From Methyloversatilis sp. (GTDB lineage: Bacteria > Pseudomonadota > Gammaproteobacteria > Burkholderiales > Rhodocyclaceae), in contig NZ_JAUYRO010000095.1 of assembly GCF_030696805.1 (NCBI RefSeq), forward strand, positions 62,001 to 126,000: DNA of 64,000 nucleotides, written 5' to 3'. The translations under genes and the position numbers were made by a program. The notes beneath the pieces were generated by a model, which searched no databases, was not told the origin of the DNA, and saw nothing but the letters and a program-made list of their open reading frames with translations. Positions 26,106 through 35,407 of the stretch are shown here, one piece after another (position 1 is the stretch's first letter; each line of letters opens with the position of its first letter).

Positions 26106-26230
26106 GGAGTTTGCTGCACACGAAAGACCGGCGATTATAGGGTGCCGGTCGTGACATGCCGGCGACGCTGCGCTGTCTCATTTCCGGCGGGGCGGCGGTA
26201 TTTCACCGGCCGCCTGTAAAATCCCGCCCC

Positions 26231-27193
26231 ATGCCACGAAAAAGCGCTGCAGCCCGCACCCGCCCCAAGTCCGCTGCCACGCCCGAGAGGGCGGTGCTGA
26301 CCAGCGTTCGGCCAGCCGCCCTGACCGCGGCCGAACCCGCGCTGCCGCCGTTGGCCATCGGCATCGCGGTGTCGATTTTCGTGCATGGCTTCGTGCTGGC
26401 GATCAATTTCGCGCCGGACCTCAAGCCGAAGCAGAAGGCGATCGATCAGCCTCTGGAAGTGGTGCTGGTCAATGCGCGCAGCAAGCAGAAGCCGGTCGAT
26501 CCGCAGGCGCTCGCGCAGGCCAGCCTGGACGGCGGCGGCAACACCGATCAGGACCGTCGCGCCAAAACCCCGCTGCCCGCCAGCAAACGCGACCAGACCG
26601 GTGATCAGCTGGTCAGCACGCAAAGCCGCGTGCAGGAGCTTGAAGCCCTGCAGCAGAAGTTGCTGGCCGAAGCGCAGGCAAAGACAGCAGTCCGGGAAGA
26701 AGAACGTAGGGTCGAGCAGCCGGAACCGACGCCACAGGCCGTGCCGCTGCCGAGCGGCACCGACCTTGCGGCACGCGCCATGGCGATGGCGCGGCTCGAA
26801 GCCGAAATCGCGCGCAATGTGGATGACTACAACAAGCGGCCGCGCAAGAAATTCGTCGGCGCGCGCACGCAGGAGTACCGCTTCGCGCAGTACATCGAGG
26901 ACTGGCGGCAGAAGGTCGAGCGCATCGGCAACCTGAACTACCCGAGCGCGGCGCGCGGCCGCATCTACGGCAACCTCACGCTGACGGTCGAAATACGGTC
27001 CGACGGCGAAATCGAACAGATCTACGTCAGCCGCTCGTCCGGTCAGCCGCTGCTCGACGAGGCGGCGCAGCGCATCGTGCGCATGGCCGCACCCTATGCG
27101 CCGTTCTCGCCGGACATCCGGCGCGACTTTGAAATCCTGTCCATCACCCGTACCTGGAGCTTCACCCAGGGCGATCAGCTTCAAGCACGCTAA
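26231..27193 (+). CDS. tonB: TonB-family energy transducer
   Basis: TonB links proton motive force at the inner membrane to outer-membrane receptors. The 320-residue protein has one transmembrane helix ([18 protein letters not shown]) near residue 45, preceded by a basic cytoplasmic tail. A long charged periplasmic stretch with a coiled-coil ([19 protein letters not shown]) comes next. The C-terminal TonB domain has [14 protein letters not shown] and [15 protein letters not shown] used the ATG at 26231 (MPRKSAAAR). An in-frame ATG at 26156 would add 25 residues and is less likely. It is followed by aroE with a four-base gap. ExbB/ExbD are not in the window. Confidence 0.88.
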   Translation: MPRKSAAARTRPKSAATPERAVLTSVRPAALTAAEPALPPLAIGIAVSIFVHGFVLAINFAPDLKPKQKAIDQPLEVVLVNARSKQKPVDPQALAQASLDGGGNTDQDRRAKTPLPASKRDQTGDQLVSTQSRVQELEALQQKLLAEAQAKTAVREEERRVEQPEPTPQAVPLPSGTDLAARAMAMARLEAEIARNVDDYNKRPRKKFVGARTQEYRFAQYIEDWRQKVERIGNLNYPSAARGRIYGNLTLTVEIRSDGEIEQIYVSRSSGQPLLDEAAQRIVRMAAPYAPFSPDIRRDFEILSITRTWSFTQGDQLQAR

Positions 27194-27197
27194 ACCG

Positions 27198-28043
27198 ATG
27201 CCCGACCGTTACGCCGTGGTGGGTCACCCCATCTCGCACAGCAAGTCACCCGCCATCCACGCCGCGTTTGCCGCGCAGACCGGTCAGGACATGATTTACG
27301 AGGCGCTGCTGGCGCCGCTGGATGGTTTCGCTGCCACGGTCGGGCAATTTCGCGCCGAGGGCGGGCGCGGCATGAACATCACCGTGCCGTTCAAGGAAGA
27401 GGCCTGGCGGCTGGCCGATCGCCTGACGGAAAGGGCGAGCCTCGCTCGGGCTGTAAACACACTTTCGTTCAACGCAGGAGAAGTTCAGGGTGACAACACG
27501 GATGGCGCCGGACTGGTTCGCGACCTGGAAACTCTCGGTTGCCGACTGGCCACTGCCCGGGTCCTGTTGCTGGGCGCAGGCGGTGCTGCGCGCGGAGTCG
27601 TTGCGCCGCTTCTTGAATCTGGGGTGTCTCGGCTGTTCGTTGCAAATCGAACAAGCTCGCGGGCAGAGCAGTTCCTGGAAGATTTTGCCGACATGCTTGT
27701 GTACTGCATGCCGGGTGTTCTGGCCGCCGGTGGCTGGCAGGACGCTGCCGCTGCGCCGTACGACATCGTGATCAACGCCACCAGCGCCAGCCTCACCGAC
27801 GAAACGCCGCCTTTGCCCGACGGGTTGTACGCGCCGGGCAGTCTGGCGTACGACATGGTGTACGGCCGCGGCCTGACCGCCTTCCTGAAGCAGGCGCGCG
27901 CGCAGGGCGCCACCACGCTGGCCGACGGTCTGGGCATGCTGGTCGAACAGGCGGCCGAAGCGTTCGAACTGTGGCGGGGCGTGCGGCCTGACACGGCGCC
28001 GGTGCGCGACATGCTGCGCGCGGCAACGCCGCCGCTCGCCTGA
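27198..28043 (+). CDS. aroE: shikimate dehydrogenase
   Basis: AroE reduces 3-dehydroshikimate to shikimate with NADPH in aromatic amino acid synthesis. The 281-residue protein starts with [17 protein letters not shown], contains [11 protein letters not shown] with the catalytic Lys, [12 protein letters not shown] with the catalytic Asp, and the NADP motif [12 protein letters not shown] near residue 126. The last part has the [14 protein letters not shown] helix. The start at 27198 lies four bases after the tonB stop, and mtgA follows 14 bases later, so these three probably form one operon. Confidence 0.96.
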   Translation: MPDRYAVVGHPISHSKSPAIHAAFAAQTGQDMIYEALLAPLDGFAATVGQFRAEGGRGMNITVPFKEEAWRLADRLTERASLARAVNTLSFNAGEVQGDNTDGAGLVRDLETLGCRLATARVLLLGAGGAARGVVAPLLESGVSRLFVANRTSSRAEQFLEDFADMLVYCMPGVLAAGGWQDAAAAPYDIVINATSASLTDETPPLPDGLYAPGSLAYDMVYGRGLTAFLKQARAQGATTLADGLGMLVEQAAEAFELWRGVRPDTAPVRDMLRAATPPLA

Positions 28044-28057
28044 ACGTCGCCCTCGCC

Positions 28058-28750
28058 ATGCGTCGCCTCCTTCGCCTGCTGAAATGGTTGCTTGCCGCTG
28101 CGGTGCTGCTGGCGCTGGCCTATCAGCTGTGGATTTTCGGCCACCTGCTGTGGTGGACGAAATTCAATCCGGACGAAACCCGCTTCATGTCGCTGCGCCT
28201 GTCCGAGCTGCGCGAACGTCAGCCCGAGGCACAGCTGCGCAGGCAGTGGGTGCCGTACGAGCGCATTTCGGTGCATCTGAAGCGCGCCGTGATCGCTGCC
28301 GAGGACGATGGCTTTATCGATCACGAAGGCTTCGACTGGGAAGGCATCCAGAAGGCGATGGAAAAGAACCGCAAGAAGGGCCGCGCGGTCGCCGGCGGCT
28401 CGACCATCAGCCAGCAGCTGGCGAAAAACCTGTTTCTGAGCCCGAGCCGCAGCTATCTGCGCAAAGCGCAGGAGGCGGCCATCACCTTCATGATGGAAGC
28501 GGTGATGGACAAGCGGCGCATCCTCGAAATCTATCTGAACGTGGTGGAGTGGGGCGACGGCATTTTCGGCGCCGAAGCGGCCGCGCAGCGCTACTATCGC
28601 GTGCCGGCGGCGAAGCTCGGGCCGGATCAGGCAGCCCGGCTGGCCGTCATGCTGCCCAACCCGCGCAAGTACGAGAAAACCTTCGGCCCGCGTCTCGCGG
28701 CACACGCCTCACGCGTTGCGGCACGCATGCACTACTCGCAAGTGCCTTAG
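28058..28750 (+). CDS. mtgA: monofunctional biosynthetic peptidoglycan transglycosylase
   Basis: MtgA polymerises lipid II into glycan strands at the inner membrane. The 230-residue protein has an N-terminal transmembrane helix (LLKWLLAAAVLLALAYQLW) and a GT51 domain. The catalytic Glu lies in AVIAAEDDGFIDHEGFDW near residue 80. GGSTISQQLAKNLFL and RRILEIYLNVVEWGDGIFG are the other family motifs. No transpeptidase domain is present, consistent with the monofunctional class. The gene closes the tonB-aroE-mtgA run. Confidence 0.96.
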   Translation: MRRLLRLLKWLLAAAVLLALAYQLWIFGHLLWWTKFNPDETRFMSLRLSELRERQPEAQLRRQWVPYERISVHLKRAVIAAEDDGFIDHEGFDWEGIQKAMEKNRKKGRAVAGGSTISQQLAKNLFLSPSRSYLRKAQEAAITFMMEAVMDKRRILEIYLNVVEWGDGIFGAEAAAQRYYRVPAAKLGPDQAARLAVMLPNPRKYEKTFGPRLAAHASRVAARMHYSQVP

Positions 28751-28785
28751 CGGCGAGTTCAAGCCGCGGAAGGGGAATGCTGGTT

Positions 28786-28890
28786 GCGTGACAGCGCGTG
28801 CACCGCGGACAGAGTCCGCTCCTACGAAAAGCAACACCGTCGCGGTTTCCACAGCGGTCGTCCGCGGTCAGTCCGCTGTGCGGGCGACGC
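28786..28890. repeat. REP-like inverted repeats downstream of mtgA
   Basis: GCGGACAGAGTCCGC at about 28813 is a hairpin core, followed by TCCTACGAAAAG; a related GTCCGCGGTCAGTCCGC lies near 28860. The stretch between mtgA and the convergent mogA holds no gene. The GTAGGAGCGG-type unit (reverse strand) is a common dispersed repeat in proteobacteria. Confidence 0.55.
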
Positions 28891-28894
28891 CTGC

Positions 28895-29494
28895 TCAGGT
28901 CCTGGGCGGCCGGATCGCGGATTTCGGGCGGAAGGCTTTCACCACGGCTTCGTCGGTTTCGATGTACGGCCCGCCGATCAGATCGATGCAGTAGGGTACG
29001 GCGGCGAAGATGCCGGGCACGATCTGGGTGCCGTCCGCACCCTTCACGCCTTCGAGCGTTTCCCGGATCGATTTCGGCTGCCCCGGCAGGTTCAGGATCA
29101 GCGTCTTGCCGCGGATGGCGCCAGTCTGGCGCGACAGGATGGCGGTGGGCACGAAGCGCAGGCTGATCTGGCGCATCTGTTCGCCGAAGCCGGGCATCAG
29201 CTTGTGCGCCACGGCGGCGGTGGCATCCGGTGTCACGTCGCGCGGCGCCGGGCCGGTGCCGCCGGTGGTCAGCACGAGATCGCAGCCGGCGCTGTCGCAC
29301 AGTTCGATCAGCGTCGCCTCGATCACCGGCTGTTCGTCCGGAATCAGCCGTGTTTCGAAGGCGACCGGTGTCTTCAGCGCTGCCGACAGCCAGTCCTGCA
29401 GCGCCGGAATGCCCTGGTCCTGATAGACGCCGGACGAGGCGCGGTCGGACACTGACACCAGACCCACGGTCAGCAGATCGTCATCCTTGCTCAT
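28895..29494 (-). CDS. mogA: molybdopterin adenylyltransferase (MogA/MoaB family)
   Basis: MogA adenylates molybdopterin before molybdenum insertion. This matters here because SoxC is a molybdopterin enzyme. The 199-residue protein has VGLVSVSDRASSGVYQDQG at the start, the nucleotide motif LVLTTGGTGPAPRDVTPDAT and LNLPGQPKSI. I chose the ATG at 29494 (MSKDDDLLTVGL). It overlaps the end of darP by 14 bases; another ATG four codons earlier is possible. It is cotranscribed with darP. Confidence 0.93.
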   Translation of the reverse strand: MSKDDDLLTVGLVSVSDRASSGVYQDQGIPALQDWLSAALKTPVAFETRLIPDEQPVIEATLIELCDSAGCDLVLTTGGTGPAPRDVTPDATAAVAHKLMPGFGEQMRQISLRFVPTAILSRQTGAIRGKTLILNLPGQPKSIRETLEGVKGADGTQIVPGIFAAVPYCIDLIGGPYIETDEAVVKAFRPKSAIRPPRT

Positions 29495-30062
29495 CGTCGT
29501 GTTCATCCTCTGCGGTTTCGGTGGCGTCCGGCGTGCCGGCACGGTCGAGCTGGCGCAGCACGCGGAAAATTTCGCGGAACGCGCGCGGCGGTTTGTCCAG
29601 CTCGGTTTCGCGCAGCGCGTTGCGGCGCAGCGTGCGCAACTGGGTCAGGTCGGCGTCCGGCCACTGCGCGGCGATGTCGCCCAGCACCTGTTCGTCGGCG
29701 ATCAATCGCTCGCGCATGCGTTCCAGCATCTGTTCGCGTGCGACGGCGCGGGCGGACACGCCGCGTATCGCGTCTAGCGCTTCGACCAGTGGCGCCGTAT
29801 CGATGTTGCGCATCACCTTGCCGACATACTGCATCTGCCGGCGCAGGCCTTCGCGGCTGCGCGTGCGACGCGTTTCCTCGATCGCGCGGCGCAGGTTTTC
29901 CGGCAGGTCGATGCGCTTGAGCTGGGTGTCGGACAGCGCGACCAGCTGTTCGCCGATGTCCTGCAGCGCATGCGAGTCGCGCTTCTTCTGGCTCTTGCTC
30001 GGGCCGTCGTACTGCGGCTCGTCATCGGGGTCGTCGTGGGTCGATATGGATTTCGGGCGCAT
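29481..30062 (-). CDS. darP: DarP/YjgA ribosome-associated assembly protein
   Basis: DarP (DUF615) helps late assembly of the 50S subunit. The 193-residue protein is highly charged and helical with the family signatures PSKSQKKRDSHALQDIGEQL near residue 20, RRQMQYVGKVMR and RRNALRETELDKPPRAFREIF. The ATG at 30062 gives the conserved N-terminus; a longer frame upstream is non-homologous. It is divergent from pmbA, the same arrangement as yjgA/pmbA in Escherichia coli. An acidic C-terminal tail (ETAEDEHDDEQ) is present. Confidence 0.95.
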   Translation of the reverse strand: MRPKSISTHDDPDDEPQYDGPSKSQKKRDSHALQDIGEQLVALSDTQLKRIDLPENLRRAIEETRRTRSREGLRRQMQYVGKVMRNIDTAPLVEALDAIRGVSARAVAREQMLERMRERLIADEQVLGDIAAQWPDADLTQLRTLRRNALRETELDKPPRAFREIFRVLRQLDRAGTPDATETAEDEHDDEQG

Positions 30063-30186
30063 GGGGCGGGGCGAAGCTTGGCAAGCGGCTATTATTGCAG
30101 CTTTGCCGCAGCCCGCTCGTGCAACGCCCTTGCGTGGCGCGCCGGCTGCGGATTTCCCACCCGATTTCACTGCGAGATAGGCCCCC

Positions 30187-31527
30187 ATGTCCCGACAGGG
30201 TTTCAGCTATACCGATGACAGCCTGCGCGACATTGCGCAGGATCTGCTGGACCACGCACGTGCCGGCGGCGCCACAGCGGCCGAAGTCGACGTGTCCGAA
30301 GGCTTCGGCCAGTCGGTCACGGTGCGCCGTGGCGAGGTCGAAACGATCGAATACAACCGCGACAAGGGCATCGGCGTCACTGTCTATGTCGGCCAGCGCA
30401 AGGGTTACGCCAGTTCGAGCGACTTTTCGCGCGACGCGCTGCGCGCTTCGGTCGATGCAGCGCTGTCGATCGCCCGCTTCACGGCAGAAGACGACTGCGC
30501 CGGCCTGCCGGACAAGTCGCTGCTGGCGACCGAATTCCGCGACCTTGATCTGTTCCATCCGTGGGAGCTGCCGGTTGAACAGGCGATCGAAATCGCCAAG
30601 CGCTGCGAAGACGCCGCCTTCGCCACATCGCCCGACATCCGCAATTCGGAAGGCGGTTCGGTGTCGGCGCAGCAGTCGCAGTTCATTTCGGCCAACAGCC
30701 TGGGCTTCATGGCGGGTTATTCGAGTTCGCGCCAGTACATCACCTGTTCGGTCATCGCCGGCGAGGGCGATGCCATGCAGCGCGAAGACTGGTATGCGAG
30801 CCAGCGATCTGCGGCCGATCTGCCGTTACCCGAAGCCATCGGCCGCTATGCAGCGGAGCGCGCGCTGGCGCGGCTGGGCGCACGGCGCGTCAAGACCACC
30901 CGGGTGCCGGTGCTGTTCGAGGCGCCGCTGGCCATCGGCCTGATCGGCCATTTCGTGCAGGCGGCCAGCGGTGGTTCGCTGTACCGCAAGTCGTCCTTCC
31001 TGCTCGACAGCCTGGGCAAGCAGATCTTCTCGCCGCTGATCAGCATTGCCGAACGGCCGCATCTGCCGCGAGCGATGGGCTCCGGCATGTTCGACGACGA
31101 CGGCGTGGTTACGTGCGACCGCGATGTGGTGCAGGACGGCGTACTCAACGGCTACTTCCTGAGCACCTATTCGGCGCGCAAGCTGGGCATGCAGACCACC
31201 GGCAATGCCGGCGGCTCGCATAACCTGATCGTCAAGCCGGGCACGCGCAGCCTGGTGGACATGATCGGCTCGATCAAGCGCGGCCTGCTGGTGACCGAAT
31301 TGCTGGGTCACGGCGTCAATTACGTGACCGGCGACTATTCGCGCGGTGCCGCCGGGTACTGGATCGAAAACGGCCAGATCGCCTATCCGGTGCAGGAAAT
31401 CACCATCGCCGGCAATCTGCGCGACATGTACATGGGCATCAAGGAAGTCGGTGCCGACACGCTGGTGCGCGGCTCGAAGCAGTGCGGCTCGATCCTCATC
31501 GACCGCATGAGGATAGCCGGCGCGTGA
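30187..31527 (+). CDS. pmbA: metalloprotease PmbA (TldE)
   Basis: PmbA works with TldD as a heterodimeric zinc protease that processes small peptides such as microcin B17 and degrades unfolded peptides. The 446-residue protein shows the family pattern: GEVETIEYNRDKGIGVTVYVG near residue 50, an intermediate region with PVLFEAPLAIGLIGHF, and the C-terminal GNAGGSHNLIVKPG and GHGVNYVTGDYSRGAAG. PmbA lacks the HExxxH of TldD, and none is seen here. Its TGA overlaps the GTG start of the next gene. Confidence 0.95.
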   Translation: MSRQGFSYTDDSLRDIAQDLLDHARAGGATAAEVDVSEGFGQSVTVRRGEVETIEYNRDKGIGVTVYVGQRKGYASSSDFSRDALRASVDAALSIARFTAEDDCAGLPDKSLLATEFRDLDLFHPWELPVEQAIEIAKRCEDAAFATSPDIRNSEGGSVSAQQSQFISANSLGFMAGYSSSRQYITCSVIAGEGDAMQREDWYASQRSAADLPLPEAIGRYAAERALARLGARRVKTTRVPVLFEAPLAIGLIGHFVQAASGGSLYRKSSFLLDSLGKQIFSPLISIAERPHLPRAMGSGMFDDDGVVTCDRDVVQDGVLNGYFLSTYSARKLGMQTTGNAGGSHNLIVKPGTRSLVDMIGSIKRGLLVTELLGHGVNYVTGDYSRGAAGYWIENGQIAYPVQEITIAGNLRDMYMGIKEVGADTLVRGSKQCGSILIDRMRIAGA

Positions 31528-32606
31528 GCGCGCGCGGGCGGCGCACCTTCCTGCAGGCGGCGCCCGCCGCGCTGCTGGCCGCACCGGCCGTGGTGGGTGC
31601 GCAGCCGGCGATCCGCTGGCGGCTGGCGTCCAGCTTTCCGAAAGGGCTGGATGCGCTGTTTCCCGCTGCAGAACAGGTGGCGCAGCAGGTCAGTGCCGCG
31701 ACCGGCGGCCGCTTCCAGATCCAGGTGTTCTCCGCCAACGAACTGGTACCGCCGTTCGGTGTGCTCGACGCGGTACGCGAAGGCACGGTCGAGTGCGGTC
31801 ACTCCGCTTCCTACTACTACATCGGAAAGGACCCGACCTTCGCTTTCGACTGTGCGATGCCGTTTGGCCTGAACAGTCGCCAGCAGAGCGCGTGGTTGCT
31901 GGATGGCGGCGGCATGGCGCTGATGCGCGAGCTGTTCGCCGGCTACAACATCGTCAATTTTCCGTGCGGCAATACGGGCGCGCAGATGGGGGGCTGGTTC
32001 CGCCGCGAAATCCTCACCGTGGCTGATCTGAAGGGCTTGAAGATGCGCGTCGGCGGGCTGGCCGGGCAGGTCGTGACCCGTCTGGGCGTGGTGCCGCAGC
32101 AGATTCCGGGCTCCGACGTGTATCCGGCGCTGGAAAAGGGCGCCATTGACGCCGCCGAATGGGTGGGGCCGTACGACGACCTGAAGCTCGGCTTCTACAA
32201 GGTGGCGCCCTATTACTACTACCCGGGCTGGGCCGAAGCCGGGCCGCAGCTGTCGATCTACGTGAACCGCGCGGCGCATGACGCGCTGCCGGCCGACTAC
32301 CGCCATATCCTCGAAGCCGCCTGCGCAGCCGCGCACCTCGGCATGCAGGCGCGCTACGACGCGCGCAACCCGGCTGCTATGAAGAAGCTGATCGAAGGTG
32401 GCGCCCGGTTGCGCATGTTTTCGCGCGACATCCTGCTCGCCTGCCAGAAGGAAACCTTTGCCCTGTACCGCGAACTCGCCGCGTCCAGTCCGGGCTTTCG
32501 CAAGGTGTTCGAACCGTGGAACCGCTTCCGCTCCGAACAGCATCTGTGGACGCGGATTTCGGAAAATTCGGTCGATGCGTTCGCCGGACGGCATCCGGTG
32601 GAGTGA
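31524..32606 (+). CDS. TRAP transporter substrate-binding protein (DctP family)
   Basis: This 360-residue periplasmic protein binds an organic acid or similar ligand for a TRAP transporter. It begins with a GTG (31524) in a GTGA overlap with the pmbA stop. A Tat-like signal (GRRTFLQAAPAALLAAPAVVGAQ) follows. The mature part has WRLASSFPKGLDALFP, the substrate-arginine region KGLKMRVGG, and GALEKGAIDAAEWVGPYDD-like features. The family pattern with YYYYPGW resembles TRAP proteins that bind alpha-keto acids and form dimers. No DctQ or DctM membrane gene is adjacent, so its partner must be elsewhere. Confidence 0.9.
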   Translation: MSARGRRTFLQAAPAALLAAPAVVGAQPAIRWRLASSFPKGLDALFPAAEQVAQQVSAATGGRFQIQVFSANELVPPFGVLDAVREGTVECGHSASYYYIGKDPTFAFDCAMPFGLNSRQQSAWLLDGGGMALMRELFAGYNIVNFPCGNTGAQMGGWFRREILTVADLKGLKMRVGGLAGQVVTRLGVVPQQIPGSDVYPALEKGAIDAAEWVGPYDDLKLGFYKVAPYYYYPGWAEAGPQLSIYVNRAAHDALPADYRHILEAACAAAHLGMQARYDARNPAAMKKLIEGGARLRMFSRDILLACQKETFALYRELAASSPGFRKVFEPWNRFRSEQHLWTRISENSVDAFAGRHPVE

Positions 32607-32614
32607 CGCCGGCT

Positions 32615-35317
32615 TCAGCCGGCGGGCTGCGCCTGCGTGGCCTCCAGCGGTGCGGTGGCAGGCAGGGGTTCCGGCGGGCGTGGTCGCCAGGTGCGGGTGA
32701 AGGTCGATTTCACGCGTTGCGACCGCAGGAAGTAAGTGCCCCAGACCGCCAGGAACAGCACCGACTGGATCAGTTCCGCAGGGTTGCGCAGCGTATCCGC
32801 GACGTCGCCGGTCAGCGGAAGCGCCATGACGAGCGCCTGGTTGATCGACTGCGAAATCACGATGCCTATGCTGAGCGCGATGAACACGCGTGGTGTGCTG
32901 CTGCGGCGCTTGAGGAAGAGCACCAGGGTCAGCAAGGCCAGTGTGCCCAGGGTCAGCGTGGCCACCAGTTCGAACAGCAGCGCGGGTGCCCACAGCGGGT
33001 CGTAGCCGGCTCCACCCGGGTGGGTCAACCTGATCCAGGTCGGAACCGCGTAGACATTGATGCTCGGCAGGAAGTCGCTGACCAGCCTGAACGGCAGCAG
33101 GAACAGGTTCAGCGCGGGCAGCAGCAGCCATCCGCGCAGGCCGGTCAGAGCCGGGATGGGCGTGAAGTTGCCAGGTGGTGGGTCGTAGCGGTAAAGACGC
33201 ACTGCCAGCCAGACCAATGCACCGGTGAGCATCGCGGCCAGCAGCGCGATCATCCAGTTGAAACGCTCGGCCAGCGTGGCGGGCGGCAGGTTCATGTGAT
33301 GAAACAGACGGTAGCCCAGCGCATTGCGCGCACGTTCGAGATTGGCGACATAGGATGGAATGGCATCCATCTTCACGTGATCGACGTGCGAACGAAAATG
33401 GTCGGTCAGTATCAGGCGCCGGTCGTCACCGCCGATGCGGCGTTCGAGCGTGAAGTGGGCGTCGTCGATCCGCGTCGTTTCGGCCTTGATCGGCCAGGAT
33501 TCCGGCAGCAGCACTTCGGTGACCAGCGTGACGTCAAGCGGTGGCGCAAGTGCCACCGGCGAATGGCGCACGGTTGACGACGGCAGCCGCAGCAGATCCA
33601 TCACCTCGGGCGAGTAGAAGCTGGCTTCGCGGCGACTGCCGTCTTCGGCCAGTGGCCAGAAGTCGGGAATTTCGTAGTACTCGGAGACCGTGATGCGGTT
33701 GTGCCCGGTGTCGTCGCTGATTGCCATGGCCTGAGCCACGCGCAAGCCGGCGTAGTAGCGCGCGTAATAGTTCAGGTATTGCTTCTGCAGCGCGTCCGGA
33801 CTGGTCGTGGCGAGCAGGTTGCGCGCCTCTTCCGCCTCCCGGCCCTCGCTGGTCGTCGTGACGGTCAGCCGCGCCGGTTGATCGAAACCGTTGCGTGCGT
33901 CGAACTGCGCGTCGATGCGCCGCTTGAGTGCCGGGGCAGGGTCGCGCTGCATCGGCAGCAGTTCGCGCGTTGCATCGCTGACCAGCAATGCACGGCCGAA
34001 GTCCGGTTGGTGGACGACCTCGAGCGAGCCGGGCTGTGGGGCGCGGGTCGGATCCAGCCAGTAGCTGCGCCCGCCGATCTTCACATGTGCCAGCACGTGG
34101 TTGAACGCAGCCGGATTCGGTGACGTGTCGCTGATGCCGCGCGTGAGCACGGTGTTCACCAGCGCTGCCTGGGCGTCGATGCCCATGTGGTGCAACAGAC
34201 TCAGCAGCAGCAGCGTCTTGTCCTTGCAGTCGCCGAAGCGCTGGTCGTAGACGCGATCAGGCGGTGACGGCACGAAGGAGCCGGTACCGATCTCGACGCC
34301 GAGGTAGCGAACATCGCCCTGTACCAGGCGCAGTGCCGCGAGCACCTTGTCGGCCTGGCTCCGGGCGCCCTGTTCGATGGAAAGTACCTTGGCACGCAGC
34401 GACGGACCGAGCTGCGCCGGCGGACGGTAAAGCGGGACGGCCCAGCGTGCGACGGCATTCCAGTCGGCGAACTCGCTCCATTCGAGCGCCGGATAGGGGT
34501 CGAACCAGCCCGGGGCATCGAGTTCGAGCGCCAGCGGCGCCAGCGGCGATTCGTCCCATACGTACTCGCGATGGCTGCCGATCATCCGCACGAGTGGTTG
34601 TCGTGCGCTGTTGCGGACGGCAATGCGCATGTCGCGATCGGCGGGCAGCAACAGCCTGACATGAAGGCGCTCCATCGGCACCGCCCACTGAAGCGACTGG
34701 CTGCCGAACTCGCGCGTGCCGAACACCGGATTCGAGCCGAGCACGCTGTAGGCGTACTCGACGATGTCGCCAGTCCGGATGTCGTCGAGGAAGATGTGGG
34801 CACTTTTGCGCCCGTCGTAGATGCGGTACTCCAGTTCTTTCTCGCGCTGCAGTACGCGGATGGTCGCCCGGCGCAGTTTGTCTATGCGCTGACCATCGCG
34901 GATGACGGCAAGCATATGCAGATGCAGGGTCTGGTGGGACGGCTCGAACAACAGTTCGATATTGGCGATCGCATCGACGCCCTTGTCGTTGAGCGCCTGG
35001 GCGGCGAGGTGGCGGAATACGGTCCGTCCTTCGGGGCCGCTGCGTGTCTGGAAGTCACCGAGGAGGAAGTAGGCGCCGCTGCTGATCTGTCCGACCGGTA
35101 CGACTGCGCGGCTCGCGGTCGTTATGGGCGTCACCCAGGCGGGCGTCGGTGTGATGCGGTAGTCCGCGGCCCGGGCATCCGCACCCCAGGACATCAGTAT
35201 CAGGAGCAGGCTGAAAAGGCGCTGGAATGCGGGTGGCAGCGTGCGCAAAAGTCTCCGTTCCGGCCGCGAAGGCGACCCAGTGGGCGAAACCGAAATTCTT
35301 GCACATGCGTTTTTCAT
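32615..35317 (-). CDS. DUF3857 and transglutaminase-like domain membrane protein
   Basis: The 900-residue protein has a signal peptide (LFSLLLILMSWGADARA). A DUF3857 domain at about residues 60-290 is followed by a transglutaminase-like domain: the catalytic Cys is in RFGDCKDKTLLLLSLL near residue 363, His in FNHVLAHVKIGG near residue 400 and Asp in YWLDPT. Another beta region follows. About five hydrophobic segments occupy residues 690-870 (FNWMIALLAAMLTGALVWLAV, then a DUF2569-like set). The last 30 residues are Pro-rich. Such proteins may process extracellular peptides or polymers; no role is established. It lies alone between dctP and metK. Confidence 0.85.
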   Translation of the reverse strand: MKNACARISVSPTGSPSRPERRLLRTLPPAFQRLFSLLLILMSWGADARAADYRITPTPAWVTPITTASRAVVPVGQISSGAYFLLGDFQTRSGPEGRTVFRHLAAQALNDKGVDAIANIELLFEPSHQTLHLHMLAVIRDGQRIDKLRRATIRVLQREKELEYRIYDGRKSAHIFLDDIRTGDIVEYAYSVLGSNPVFGTREFGSQSLQWAVPMERLHVRLLLPADRDMRIAVRNSARQPLVRMIGSHREYVWDESPLAPLALELDAPGWFDPYPALEWSEFADWNAVARWAVPLYRPPAQLGPSLRAKVLSIEQGARSQADKVLAALRLVQGDVRYLGVEIGTGSFVPSPPDRVYDQRFGDCKDKTLLLLSLLHHMGIDAQAALVNTVLTRGISDTSPNPAAFNHVLAHVKIGGRSYWLDPTRAPQPGSLEVVHQPDFGRALLVSDATRELLPMQRDPAPALKRRIDAQFDARNGFDQPARLTVTTTSEGREAEEARNLLATTSPDALQKQYLNYYARYYAGLRVAQAMAISDDTGHNRITVSEYYEIPDFWPLAEDGSRREASFYSPEVMDLLRLPSSTVRHSPVALAPPLDVTLVTEVLLPESWPIKAETTRIDDAHFTLERRIGGDDRRLILTDHFRSHVDHVKMDAIPSYVANLERARNALGYRLFHHMNLPPATLAERFNWMIALLAAMLTGALVWLAVRLYRYDPPPGNFTPIPALTGLRGWLLLPALNLFLLPFRLVSDFLPSINVYAVPTWIRLTHPGGAGYDPLWAPALLFELVATLTLGTLALLTLVLFLKRRSSTPRVFIALSIGIVISQSINQALVMALPLTGDVADTLRNPAELIQSVLFLAVWGTYFLRSQRVKSTFTRTWRPRPPEPLPATAPLEATQAQPAG

Positions 35318-35354
35318 TTCGATGCGACACGCTTGGCGTTACAGCGTCGACCGA

Positions 35355-35380
35355 CAAAAAAGGGCCGCATTGCGGCCCTC
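35355..35380 (-). terminator. rho-independent terminator of metK
   Basis: Read leftward, AGGGCCGCA and TGCGGCCCT form a perfect stem followed by TTTTTT. It lies 28 bases past the metK stop. Confidence 0.88.
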
Positions 35381-35407
35381 CTTTCAGCGCCTACGAACGC
35401 TCCCGGG

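Noticed and set aside
28784..29455. 223-residue plus-strand frame opposite mogA
   Set aside because: It runs through REP-like repeats and is antisense to a well-supported mogA.
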